Below, one piece after another: positions 47,122 through 59,000 of a stretch of DNA of 60,817 nt. The notes below the pieces were generated by a model. It had not been told where the DNA came from and did not search any database. It saw nothing but the letters and a program-made list of their open reading frames with translations. This DNA is from Beroe ovata (taxonomy: Eukaryota; Ctenophora; Nuda; Beroida; Beroidae): the NCBI GenBank assembly GCA_946803715.1, contig CAMPET010000023.1, positions 131,190-192,006 of the forward strand, given 5' to 3'. Numbering within the stretch: the stretch's first letter is position 1; every line of letters starts with the position of its first letter. Position numbers and translations under genes: made by a program.

Positions 47122-49262
47122 TTAATCGAGATCAGTCACCTCAGTCACATTTGATGGTCCCGGTGAAGGCTCAGGCCGGCCCAATAGAGAACTCATTAGA
47201 CCCCCTGCGATGATAGAACGTTACCTCCCCAGGATTTACGATAAATGCATAAACAGCAGAGAAGTGACGATTACAGTTTCTACGGATGGAAAACGCAGCC
47301 GGTCGATCAGCGAAAAAAGCGCGCGCCGCGCTAATTTGATTTCATTATGCGCGCACTACGATACATGCAATTTTCAAGCTTCGCGCCCCACGCAAGCAAA
47401 GACGAGAGGCACAAAATGGCAACGTTAAATGGCAACGCGAGACTTTCAAGAAAACCATTCAACCCAATACCAATACCTAGGCCTCCCAGGTTCGAAGTTG
47501 ACTTCGTAGATTCTTGAAAATATACCCACAAGATCTTTTCCAAATACTGAAATGAGCAAAGTTAGCAATCAGTGTAGTTTGACAAATTTCTGATCAATGA
47601 GAACTTTCAGAAAATGAATTTTATTTTTTTGATTTTACCTCACTAAAACACGGGTCTCTTTCGAGGGATTTCTTGTATTTATCTTTCAGTAGTTTGACTA
47701 GCTGGGGACTGCGTCTGTCTATGGCAGATATGAGAAAGTGGATGAAATTCAGCAGCGGCTCTTCAAAAGGGAAGGAGGAATCAATGTGAGGGTGGTTGGA
47801 AGTGTACAGTCGCAGCACTTTCCTAGCGTGCTCCGTCCTTTTCAGAGTCAGAAGCCTGCAAATAGACGGTTATCATCAACATAGAATTTCATAGAATTCG
47901 CCCATTTCCAAATCAGCTTGGAACTCACTGGAGAACTGCCCAAGTTATGATAAGACTCAGCTCTGATTTAAAAGCACGGACAGTCGACACTTCGATCAGA
48001 GTCTGTGAGTAGAACTCAACTCCATCCAAATCCAGATATTGACAGTGTGTGCAACAGGTGCCGTAATCAGTCTCTGAGAGGATGGTTGAATGAGGGTTAG
48101 AAACTCAATTCTAGATTCACGATTTGTTTGTTTATGGGGACAAAAACTCTCCGACATATTTTGGCAACAGAATTTGTTATGGGACACTCTGCAGTGATTT
48201 ATCACTACCTTGGATATTTCATTACCTTGGAGATAGATTTCAGCACAAGCTCTGTGGAGAACTGGGTCACCGTGTTCTGTATACATCTTGGACCACCTGA
48301 AATCATATTTTATCCACATTCCACAATATTGTGGACTGGTCCACCAAATACTATAGATTATGGACAAGTCACTGATCTACTACACTAATTGATTCCTAAT
48401 CGATAACATCACTACATTGAAACCGATTTATTTTGAAAGATGACTTGGATCATTGCAACAGCGATATAAAACCCACTTGAAAACTTTAGGTATGAATCGT
48501 TGACGACCCATACTACTCTTGTCAAATCTCCTTATGATGTCTATTAATTGTTCCTTTAGTTCCACTGAAATATAATTAACTTAGTTATCTGTCATTGGTA
48601 TCATAGTCTTGGTATTATTCATTGAAAGTTTATTGAAAGTCAAAGAAGATCCATTTGAAAATTTTCTGAAATCTATCGAAAAAAACCTCGAACTCCCCAG
48701 TAAAGGAGCAGAGAAGAGTGGAACTATAATTGTACCTGTCGGCGTTGTGTGGTTTGTGAGTAAGTGATCCCCCAACATAACACTGAGCTCAGTTCCATTA
48801 TCTGACTGATCATGTGACAGGAACATAACACAGCCGGATATCAACAGTTTCAACCCGTCATCGTACTTCCTCTCACCTACCAACCTGCGTGATGACGTCA
48901 TCAGATGGTATATCATGACACCATGTTACCTTACTTACTAGTAGACAATAACATATTCGCAGCTACGAAAGATATTGATAAATGCAGGAAAAAGGAATCG
49001 AGATGAAAATTCGGACCTTTTTTGTCCCCATATATCCATATGATATGATAATCAATGTTCATCATTAGCTATACTAGGTAAGCTACCTCCTATAGTGTGC
49101 TCAACGTACAACCAACATCAAGACCAGTCTAATTGTAACAACATACCTGTTGTACACACTGGTGTACATTTGAAATGCATCGTAGTAGTTTCCTTGTTCC
49201 ACGTTCTTCTCCAAATTCTTCAGAGTTCGCTCCAGTCCGCCTGCTTGGCGCCGTCTTGACAT
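47122..49262 (-). CDS. GET4: GET4, second copy (allele)
   Basis: Exons 49147-49262, 48736-48884, 48477-48564, 48226-48296, 47929-48073, 47639-47855, 47477-47546 and 47122-47204 match copy 1 exon for exon and give the same 312-residue protein apart from minor changes. A 6-bp deletion lies in the intron between exons 5 and 6. This copy is continuous with the complete HARS gene upstream, so it is the one in true genomic context. HARS stops 250 bp upstream of its ATG on the same strand. Confidence 0.92.
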
Positions 49263-49512
49263 GACAGCTACGGAATATATATTGGTGCTCAAGTGGTTCT
49301 TTATAATATAGCTCTATCAGTAATTGACAACGGTAAGACGCGGTATTCAAGACTACTCAAGTTAGATTCGATGAAATCCACGACTAAGAGGATGGAAAGA
49401 AGTTTGGGAGTTATACTCAACATGATCAAAGTTATCCAAGGTGTAACGATCACAATAAATATACCTCAAATAACCTAAACAAAAACTCTCAAATCAATAT
49501 GTGTAAGGTATA

Positions 49513-52500
49513 TCACATATCAGCACCGGTTTTGAGAACCATCTCCCATATTCTATCTACAAGACTATCCCTATCGACAAGTTCTTCCTCTTTGGTAGCA
49601 GTGTTCCTGAGTTTCACTTTGCCCTCCGCTAACTCAGAGTCTCCGAGAATAGCGAGAACTGGAATCCCTGGAGATGTAATATGAAGTGATATTACTCGCC
49701 ATTTTGACTTATAAGAAAATTATAACTTAGAAACAAGAGACGCAAAAATTAAGGCATAAAAAGTTAGGGTCAAAGGAATATCTAACTATGTAACTAGGAT
49801 CCCTAGTGCCTACTACCTTGTGTTTCTGCGTGCTGGAATTGTGTAAGTAGTTTGGGATTTGCTTTATACAATATCTCGGCGTTAACATCGTGTTCCCACA
49901 GCAAGTTCAACAGTTTCATCCGCTCTCGTAACATCCCCTTCTGCCCTGACACCACCATCACCTGATGATGACACCACGGTGTCAAGGAGGGGTTGTGTCA
50001 AGGAGAGTGGTGTCAGATAAAGAGAGAGAAGGGTTTCACTCATATCACAGACTTTCTAGGTACCGATACCAAGATCAGAGCCTTTTTGCACCATTTTTTC
50101 CTGGAAATACCATGAAATGTAGCGAATTTTTGGACACTGAATCGATTACTGATCGAATTTTGGCTCTATTTCCTGAGGGACTGTCTACCATGTGACTTAA
50201 ATCCTACAACCGAGAATAATTGGAATTTTGACTGATTTTCCGATGAGCTCAAAACTTCCTGAAGATTCCGATTCAACATCAAAAATAGGCTAGGAACACT
50301 GACTTCTAGTATGTCTCCTGTAAAATTGTTTTTGGCCGTTTTTGGTGCCTGGTGTGTCCCATTGATTTTTGTTTTTTCGCAGTGCTTGCTTCACACAGGT
50401 TTGAAATCGTCATTTGGACGTCGTTTCTCGGCGAGTATGAACTTGATATGATCGCAACGAGGGTAGATACTTGTAGTGTGAGAGTAGGAGGGATGATTTG
50501 ATGGAAAATAAGTGTCGTTAGTGCCAATTAATGTCTAATTAGAGACCGTCAAAAACGAAGTATAAAAGTGTGAAGACACTCACTGCATGATTTCAGAGAG
50601 GACTTTTACTCGTAGTGAGAGTATGAGAGATGATTTAGTGAAAAATCGGTGTCCTTAGCGGCTATACAGTCCACATTAGAGGTCTTTACAGTCGGCTTTA
50701 CAGTCCACATTAGAGGTCTTCAAAGTCGAAGTATATAAGTGTGGATTCACTCACTTCACTTTTTACTGATCAGCGATTTGATAACAAAAAATTGCGCCAT
50801 GTTCGCTCAAATACCGTGAATCCCTTTTTATTTTTAGACGCTGAATTTTCCCCAATTTCCCAATCAGCTAGCTCTCTAATTCTTTCAGATTCGATTTCTA
50901 CGTCAAAAAATAAGCCAGAAACGTTACTTTTCAGTATGTCACGTGCAGAACTGATTTTGGCCTATTTGTGTGTCCAATTGATTTTCGCGTTTTTGTACTG
51001 TTTGCTTCCCAAGGGAGAGAAATCGTCATTTGGGCGTGGTTTCACGGCGAGTATGAACTATACATGATCGTAAAGAAGATTGATATTTGTAGTGTGAGAG
51101 TAGGAGAGATGATTTGGTGGAAATATAGTGTCGTAAGTGCCGGTAAAGACTTCATTAGAGACCTTCGAAAATGAAGTAAAAAAGTGTGGAGTCACTCACT
51201 TCATTTTCTATCGATACTCCGATCAAAAATTCGAAGAAATTTTTTTGCCGCACATGCAAGCAAAGACCATGAATTCCCATGTAATTTTGAACGCTGAATC
51301 GATTCCCGATCGAATTTTGGCCCTATCTTGCTTCCCTGAGGTGCTTTTCGTCACCTGATTTAAACCTCAAGTCAGAGAATAAATTTTTACTCTCCCTGAT
51401 GTAAGCGACTAGGGGCTTATCAAATGTCAAGAAGTGACGTAAGGGGTGACGTAAACAGTGGTATCAGAGGTGGTGTCAATGTAAATAAGTGGAATTGTCT
51501 GCCGTGTCATGAATTTTTGACACGGTACCTGGACTGCTGATGTTCTGCAGTTTTGCATTCTTCGTTCCATGATGGCGAACAACCTCTCAATCCCAATGCT
51601 GACCCCTACACAGGGGATACTACGACCTTTGGGTGCGAACATGCCGACCAGGTTGTCATAGCGACCACCGCCCGCAACCGACCCCACATTCTCGTCAGTT
51701 TCATCTGTGGAACATACACCATTCTATTATTGAGCAATGTCCACTTTCTATACTCCATGTGCCTATGTTTGCAAATGACATACATCATTAGATCATTAGA
51801 CCTACCTAATAAACCAAGTACCTATTACCTGCATTCAGGACTGCCTCGAATATGGCACCAGTATAGTAATCTAGACCCCGTGCAAGACTGAGATCGAATG
51901 AAAGGTGGTCCAGACACCCGTACAATTCACAGTACTCCAATAGGAGCCTGATGTCTGAGAGACCAGCCTGGAATAATGTTATTGACCAATGATACATTAT
52001 GGTGAGCACATAATACACCATTCGATGTCCGGTATTGATAAAATTTCACTGAAAGCAACCCCTCGCTAAGTGCGATTGTGCCCATCCCCCGCAATAAACG
52101 CTGGTGAAAGGTGCACAAACCGATATATTCTTATTCTGGGCGAGGTCTGAACTCTCCATTTCCTGGACGAGATCCAACAATCCCTTCTTTTGTATCAGAA
52201 CTCCGATCTTATCAGCTACCTCAGGATCTAGTTTCTTCACCTCAACCATTTCCTAATCGGAGTAGATAGTTGAAGCGGAATTGTAAGGCTGTCTAAAACT
52301 GCGGACGTCCGCTATTTGTTTTGAACATATTGTACCACTTCTCTTATTCTTGTATTCTCAGGAAACATGAGACGAATTTGTGATTGGGAACTAAATTAGT
52401 TCTAAACACAAGATCTCACCTTTTTAACTGCTTCCCACGGTTCCTTGTCGAGTTTGTCCACAGCACTGCAGATCGGCCTGAACTCTGATTCGGGAACACC

Positions 52501-53947
52501 ACAGTACTCGAATATGCCGTCAAGAATCTTGCGGTGGTTCACCTGCGTGTGTGCGTGTGTGTGTGTTGGTTCGTTTGTTTGTTTGATTGACTGTGTATTG
52601 ATGTGTACTGTGTAAGAATACTCGACGCGATTTCCAATGATAAATCGATCAATTTCAACCCAATCAACAATACCCGATGATTTCATTTTTAATACCTTGA
52701 CAGTAAAGTTGTTCATTCCCATTTCTTTCAGAATATCGCAGACAATCTTGAGGCATTCTGCATCAGGTAACATTGCTTCGTAATCTCCAGCAAAATCTAT
52801 GTCACACTGATACAAAGATTTATGTTTTTGTTACAAAGAACTTTTATTTCGAAACAGTGAAACGTTCACGGTTTAATTTCGAATATTATGATATGAGGAT
52901 GTTTCTATTCAACGTGCACCAATTGCTGGGTCGAAAGGGAAGGAATAAAATCTCATGGGTGTTATTATGATTAAGATGAAAGAACAGGTGACATATCAGA
53001 TTTAACCTGATAAAATTCCCGGAATCTTCCCTTTGTGATGGATATGTTGTCTCTCCTGTACACACGGGCTATCTGATATCTCTTGATGCTTTGCAGTTTC
53101 TTACTAGCAACGTACCTAAACAGAAGCGTCTTAGCTTGTGTAGGTTTTGATGCTGACTCGGATTGAATCATGAATCCTACCGTGCGAATGGTACTGTGAG
53201 ATCGTATCGTAGTGCCAGCATTTCACCTCCCTGGTCTTCAAGCTCATAAATCAACTTAGAATCCTCACCGTACTTCCCTGAAACGGTTAAGTTTGTGTAT
53301 TTTCATTACCTACAAATTACAATGAAATTGTCACTATCTACGATTGATAAACTGTTTAACATGATTTTTGGTACCAAGTGTCAAACCTGTCAAGATTTCC
53401 TTCAGCTCCATAACTGGAGTATCGATTTGAACAGCACCATGCTTCCTAAAGCATTTGTGAATCTTATCAAAAACCATCTGTCGCACAGCCATCTGAACAG
53501 ATAAGGTTATTCACAGGACGAGTTGCCGCCTGGCAGTCTCACTTTCCTACAGAACGTGACTGAACCTGGGCTGGCGTATAGTCTCGCATTCCTTTGGGGC
53601 ATTTCAGGGAGATCTTCCCATCCTTTGCTTTGCCCTCCTTTGCTTTAGAAGACGCAATATCAGATCTAAAAGTGAAAGTTATTTGAAGGAGCAGCTACGA
53701 TCTACAATGATAGAACAACACAGCAAAGAAGTAAGAACACATGGCTTACCCATTAGCTTTGGTCATGTCTGAGAAGAGATGAGTAGTCTGAAAATATTAG
53801 GGTATGAATGATAATATAAGTCAATTTATTATAAGACATATTCATATGATTGGTACCAAAGTCATAGTTGAGAAGGGTTACTCTAGCAATAACCTGTTTT
53901 GGTAGCTGAGATATTTGCTTAAAAACTAGACTTCTGAAGAGTGTCAT
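49513..53947 (-). CDS. HARS: Histidyl-tRNA synthetase, cytosolic and probably mitochondrial
   Basis: Thirteen exons join in phase: 53894-53947, 53750-53787, 53566-53665, 53387-53492, 53181-53277, 53007-53115, 52696-52806, 52420-52542, 52121-52252, 51829-51967, 51529-51704, 49817-49961 and 49513-49667; 494 residues. Class II motifs are present: motif 1 region ([25 protein letters not shown]), [11 protein letters not shown], motif 2 ([11 protein letters not shown]...RFREFYQCDIDF), the histidine-specific ARGLDYYTG, motif 3 (GVSIGIERL), [12 protein letters not shown], and a C-terminal anticodon-binding domain. It charges tRNA-His. The first exon reads [18 protein letters not shown], a mitochondrial-type leader. 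An internal Met (MTKANG, codon at 53766) would give a cytosolic form of 469 residues. No WHEP domain. Intron 11 is 1.57 kb of repeats. CPPED1 ends 155 bp upstream. Confidence 0.94.
50080..51380. repeat. Diverged tandem repeat region in HARS intron 11
   Basis: Blocks recur at 50100-50430, about 50780-51070 and 51205-51360. Shared phrases include GAATCGATT..(T)GATCGAATTTTGGC, TTTTGGCCGTTTTTGG...TGTGTCCCA(T)TGATTTT, ATTTGGGCGT/ATTTGGACG and a GAAGTA(T)A(A/T)AAGTGTGGA..CACTCACT boundary phrase. A shorter allele is at 42900-43243, and a distant relative near 14440-14650. Confidence 0.7.
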
Positions 53948-54102
53948 CCATGAGTAGCCATACCTATCATATTCAAAATATAATATGTAAAGATTGAATG
54001 AGCTGAAGCATTCAAAATACACATATGGATACAATCATGATATGTAATGAACATCAATGCAAGAAAAACTCAGTATATTAACTTGACCATAATATTCAGT
54101 CA

Positions 54103-55002
54103 TTAGTTAGCATCAATATCATCAATGTTCACATATCTGTGAGTGATGTCAGTACTTGTAACATCAACTATACGAAATCCATTTCTATCACTACCTTGTT
54201 GAAGACCAAGAGCTGATGTTATAATAACTTCTAAACTATCACTATACCAACCTCCTCCATTGCGATGATAATGCCCACAAAATATTTTAGAAACCCCAGC
54301 ATTTGCAAATTTCTTCAACATTTTTTCACGCAGTGGCTTGGGGAAATTATAATACTGTTTTGGTTCATCAGGTGATGCCAGGAACCATGGTATATGTTGA
54401 AAAACAACAGTGTGCTTGTATTGGCTGCATAATTCTAATTGCCTATCAAGCCAAACCTCTTGTTCTGCTGCTAACTCAGTAATCTTCTCTGAGTTCTCGT
54501 AGTACTGAGAATTCAAAACAATACAAAATAAACCTTGGCAACTGAAGGTGAACCAATCATCGCCAAATTCAGTAATATATCTTTTGACTGTTTCTGGAGA
54601 AGGAATATTGCCAACATCATGATTACCACAGACACAAACAAGTGGAACAGTGATAGTCTTGAAAAGATCTTGGAAGTCTTTATATTGCCTATCCCTTACT
54701 GCAGGCCATTTATGAGGCCAAGCATCTAAAATGTCACCACATATTATGGCAAATTTAGGCTGAGGTTGCATGTTATTAAGCATCCTCACAAATGATGAGC
54801 ACCACCTCTTTTCATGATCCCAGGTGCACTTATCATAATCAGGCTCATATCCATTATGTTTGCCATATCCACCTGTACCTTTGCAGCTCCACTCCATTCC
54901 CAATTGGCAGTCTGCAGCCTGGATGAAAAAGAAATCTTCTGACCATTGGTCAGCCACACCAGATAGAATCAATTGTCTATTGGATGATTTAACCACAGGC
55001 AT
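54103..55002 (-). CDS. CPPED1: CPPED1-type calcineurin-like phosphoesterase
   Basis: A single exon of 299 residues (human CPPED1 has 314). Metallophosphatase motifs in order: the first metal site as FFIQAADCQLG (D-x-Q instead of the more usual D-x-H, as in the CPPED1 group), IICGDILD, VCGNHDVG, VVFQHIPWF and FCGHYHRNGGG. CPPED1 is a cytosolic Ser/Thr phosphatase linked to dephosphorylation of AKT in mammals. The start ATG at 55002 is followed by a short non-conserved lead (MPVVKSSNRQLILSG). Lack of introns in a region where most genes have many may reflect an old retrocopy, although the frame is fully intact. Same strand as, and just upstream of, HARS. Confidence 0.93.
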   Translation of the reverse strand: MPVVKSSNRQLILSGVADQWSEDFFFIQAADCQLGMEWSCKGTGGYGKHNGYEPDYDKCTWDHEKRWCSSFVRMLNNMQPQPKFAIICGDILDAWPHKWPAVRDRQYKDFQDLFKTITVPLVCVCGNHDVGNIPSPETVKRYITEFGDDWFTFSCQGLFCIVLNSQYYENSEKITELAAEQEVWLDRQLELCSQYKHTVVFQHIPWFLASPDEPKQYYNFPKPLREKMLKKFANAGVSKIFCGHYHRNGGGWYSDSLEVIITSALGLQQGSDRNGFRIVDVTSTDITHRYVNIDDIDAN

Positions 55003-56062
55003 TGCAGGAGATATCTTTAGATTGCAGTGATATGGCTTATATGGAATCAGGCCTGTACTCAGTAGAAGGTGCTAAAAACAGAACTCAGGAAGGCCAAGGG
55101 AACCCCAAGCTTTTTATAGTTCTGACTTGATGTTAACAATAAAGTTGACCAGGCTGCATAGAAATTGGATTTGGAATCCATTATTAAATTACCTAACACA
55201 GTTTTGATGAATGCATTCAATGATTGCCATTCATTCAAATGATGACATCAATATCTGATTATGATTGTAGGACTATTTATGCTCACTACCCTTGCTGGCG
55301 GGCAGGATCAAAATTGCGCGGCGCGAACGGTACTACGGTAGGCAAAACCCAATTTAGCAATTGTGATTCAAATTGTTCAATTTTTCTCCCAGAAAAATTC
55401 TCGATATGGTTTATAATCGACAAACAAAATTGGGCGTTTAATAATCGGCGCAGTGGCGCGCAGCGTGTAAGCACTCTGTGTGCGCGCCATGCCGCTATAG
55501 TGCGCGCGCAACGTGCATGTTCATTGGTCGAGCATATGTGTACGTGCAGTTCTTTTTTTATAGATCAGAGAATTCGAATCCTGATCCTGCTGACCTGATA
55601 GAAAAAAGAAGAAAGGTCAAGGTAACATCTACGAATTATAATGACAAATTAATGAGACTAATTCAAAGATTTAAGGCAAACCAATCTCAGAAAGTAATCT
55701 GATTTTAATACAAATCAAAATTAAAATATGAAAATATGAAATTAAACCAGTGAAGTGTTCAATTTATACAATTGAAAACTAATATATACAAACAACAAGT
55801 AATCAATAAATTTAGGAGACATTTCAGAATGGAAACTTTTCACTCAGTCTTATAGAGTTTAGTCTTGTCAGAGTTTGGAATGAGCTTTTACTTTAGAACA
55901 AACACAAAGTTACATAGGTTTACTTTTAGTTTTACACTCAAAACGTGTGGACAAACATTAAGAATAAGTTATCATCAACTATTCAATTTCATTAAACAAA
56001 CTTTATTTTGGAACTCAAATTATCGAAGTCATATGAATATTCGGAAATAAGACATTCCCGCC
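55003..56062. other. Intergenic region between CPPED1 and UBE2O
   Basis: AT-rich, with CG-rich patches at 55312-55330 and 55448-55515 (GCGCGGCGCGAA, GGCGCGCAGCG) that look like another hairpin element. No exon-like sequence recognised. Confidence 0.6.
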
Positions 56063-59000
56063 TCATGTTTTCGACGGTCCTGCTTGCTCTGCCGTGTGTT
56101 CTAGGCCATTGCCGTCTCCGTATACCTTACCGACAGCAGAGATGATAAGAAGTGGACTTAGCGCATTCTGAATACAGGGAATAACTCCTCTAGAGAGCGG
56201 GAGGAGGGGATACGTGGGCAGGGACTCGTCTGGTTGGAGGGCGTGGCCCTCAGAGTCTGGGTAATTAGAGAATATGTTAACTTTAGAAGGAAGTGGAAGA
56301 TAAAAAGTTATCATCTGTCATACGATAGATTTATAATTGATGAGGGAGTTGAACATTAATCAGGGATAATTAGCTGAATATCATATTAGGGTAAAACTCA
56401 CACTTGATGAATCTGTTGTAGCGCGCGATGGTTTTGGGAATGTTCACGGCGTAGTAGGATTTGATCTCTTGCTCGAAGGATTTGTGTGCGTTATCGTACA
56501 TAGACGCAACATGCTGATGGAGGGAAGGATGGTACAAATTTGCCGGGCAAAGAACATCAGTCCAAAACTGATAGAAGTAATAACAGGGCTGATTTTAGAA
56601 CACAAACAGAGACATGTTGAAAGGGGGGGGGATATCATGCTCACCTGCAGTATCTTGAAGAATATCATTTCGTTGTAGAGCTTGGCATTCGTCTCACCGC
56701 TCTGTGTTTCACGGTATTTGTTAAATCCAGCCTGGATATGGAGAATATGAGGATTGATGAATCACGCTTTTCAGCAATGTAGGATTCTGATTTCACATTG
56801 AAAATGTTTGTGTGGTAATTGCGCCACCGTTTTACCTCGTTATAATACGGAGTAGAGTTTAGTACCAGACTTTGAATAGACACAAATAGTTGGAGTAGAT
56901 TAGAGGATTTGGTCCACTGCTCAGTGCCACGGCCCATCCATGTGCCTAACAAACTCAAGCACACCTGGGAAATGCATGCCGCATAAAATTGATACTACAA
57001 TTACTCATGAAGTGTCATAAAATGTGAAGAATGGTAAGTAGTACCTTTCCCTCAGGGTATAAGTTGGGGTTGAGCTTGGTTTGGGAGTAACTGACGTAGT
57101 GGATTGAGGGAGGGGAGGAACTGTATGTCCTGCCAAGTTGGACGTCAAACACGAAGAGGACGCCCTCATAAGGGGTATCCGCTGGTCCCTCAATGAGGCA
57201 ACTTAACAAGTCCTGTGGCGGCGAGAGTATCAGTCCCTGGTCCCTCAATAAGACAACTTAACAAGTCCTGTGGCGGCGAGAGTAAGGGAGGATCATGACC
57301 CCATTACGACAGGAAAACGCTAACTGTAAGGAAATCTATTTCAATGGAGTCAAGAGGTACTCACTATTCTATCCTCATATGCCCTGACCCATATCCCGTT
57401 AGGAAGATTTGTACTGATCAATTTGATATCCTTCCTCACAGCATTCAGGAACTCGCGTTGGAACGCGCCCGGCGGTAGATTGCCATGGAAATGGTGCGAT
57501 GTCGGGCATACAGGGAGCATCTTGAAACTCGTACTGAAGACAACAATTGGAGCGTCAGTTTTTGAACTTTTATACTGTTTCTGATACGAGAATGAAAGGA
57601 GCGGCATGTTTCAGCAATGGACCTGATTATGGCGGCGTGTTCTTGCATTGTAGCAGTGAGCTCCACCAATCCACACAGCCCGGTAGAATCAGTGGCTGCG
57701 CCGGGATCTGCATCTTTCGTATTCCTGGACCGTTTTCTGAATTGCTGCATCATCTGAAGGGATTCAGGTTATGACACTGAGACAGAATTGATGAACCTAA
57801 CATGAGAAAAGTGTCATATTCTTCGATCATGATTCACCGTAATTCCATCCATAGCTTCAGTTGTGTTTTCCCCGCCATTCTCCAAAGCTTCTTGAGCCTT
57901 CTTCCGCTCTTCATAAACTGCGTTCTGGACATTTGGTGACAATTAGACTATCGGTAAACGGGAACATGATAACACAGCTGAGTTAGACTATACTACCTGA
58001 GCCATTGCCTTGTTCAGCAAGTATCTGTAATCATCTACTGCGCTTTTCCCAGCTTCCTCGGCACTATTGTTCGGGACTTCTCCTGTTATAGCATCGCCTT
58101 TCATATCTTCAGTAACATCGGCTTTGACTTCATCTGATACGTTAGTGTCGCATCCAACATCACAACTAGGGTCAGTGTCATGACTTGTATTATCCTCAGT
58201 CTCCTTGATCAGAGGCTCGCTTGACGCCTCCTGAAATTCTTCATTCTCGTCCACGTTTTCCGCTTCAATGTTTGCGGTCCTACCAGCTATCCTTGACTCG
58301 AACAGAGACACCGCTTCAGCGACGTTGGAGGGACACTTGCTCTGTCTGAAATACGTGTCAGTCACTGACACCACTCCTTACTGACACCACTCCTTACAGA
58401 CACCACTCGCACTGACACCACTCACTTCCCGACCACTCACTCCCTGACACCACTCACTTCCCGACCACTCACTCCCTGACACCACTCACTTCCCGACCAC
58501 TCACTTCCTGACACCACTCAGTCACTGACACCACTCCTTACTGACACCACTCTCGCGCTGACACCACTCCTTCGATGTCACTATCGTCTGTTGTCACCCA
58601 GTCACTCTCCGCTGTCATCCAACTGCTCGTATCGTCATCAGCCTCAGCGTAGTCATCATCAGATATGTCATCATAATCCGCCTCCGACATCCTCATATCG
58701 GATATGTCATCGTAGTCGGTGTCGAAGGATGCCATCTGGATGCACTTGTCAGGTGAAATGGTGGTAATAACTCCGTCTGTCCACTGAACCAACAACTGAA
58801 ATAAGTGTCTCATAGTTTCGTGGTCTGAGTAACTAAATTTCTACCGAAACCATTCATATGATCATGTTATTTGAATTTATCTTGCAGCTATGTCAGCATC
58901 TGATTAATGGCCCAACATACAGCTTATCTTTTGCTTATCAGTAATGAAATGACTGATAACTTTAGCAAGGTATAGTAACGATAATGGCGTGAAATCTAAA

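Noticed and set aside
55560-55590. TTCGAATCC, B-box-like
   Set aside because: Lacks the preceding GG and any cloverleaf; probably chance.
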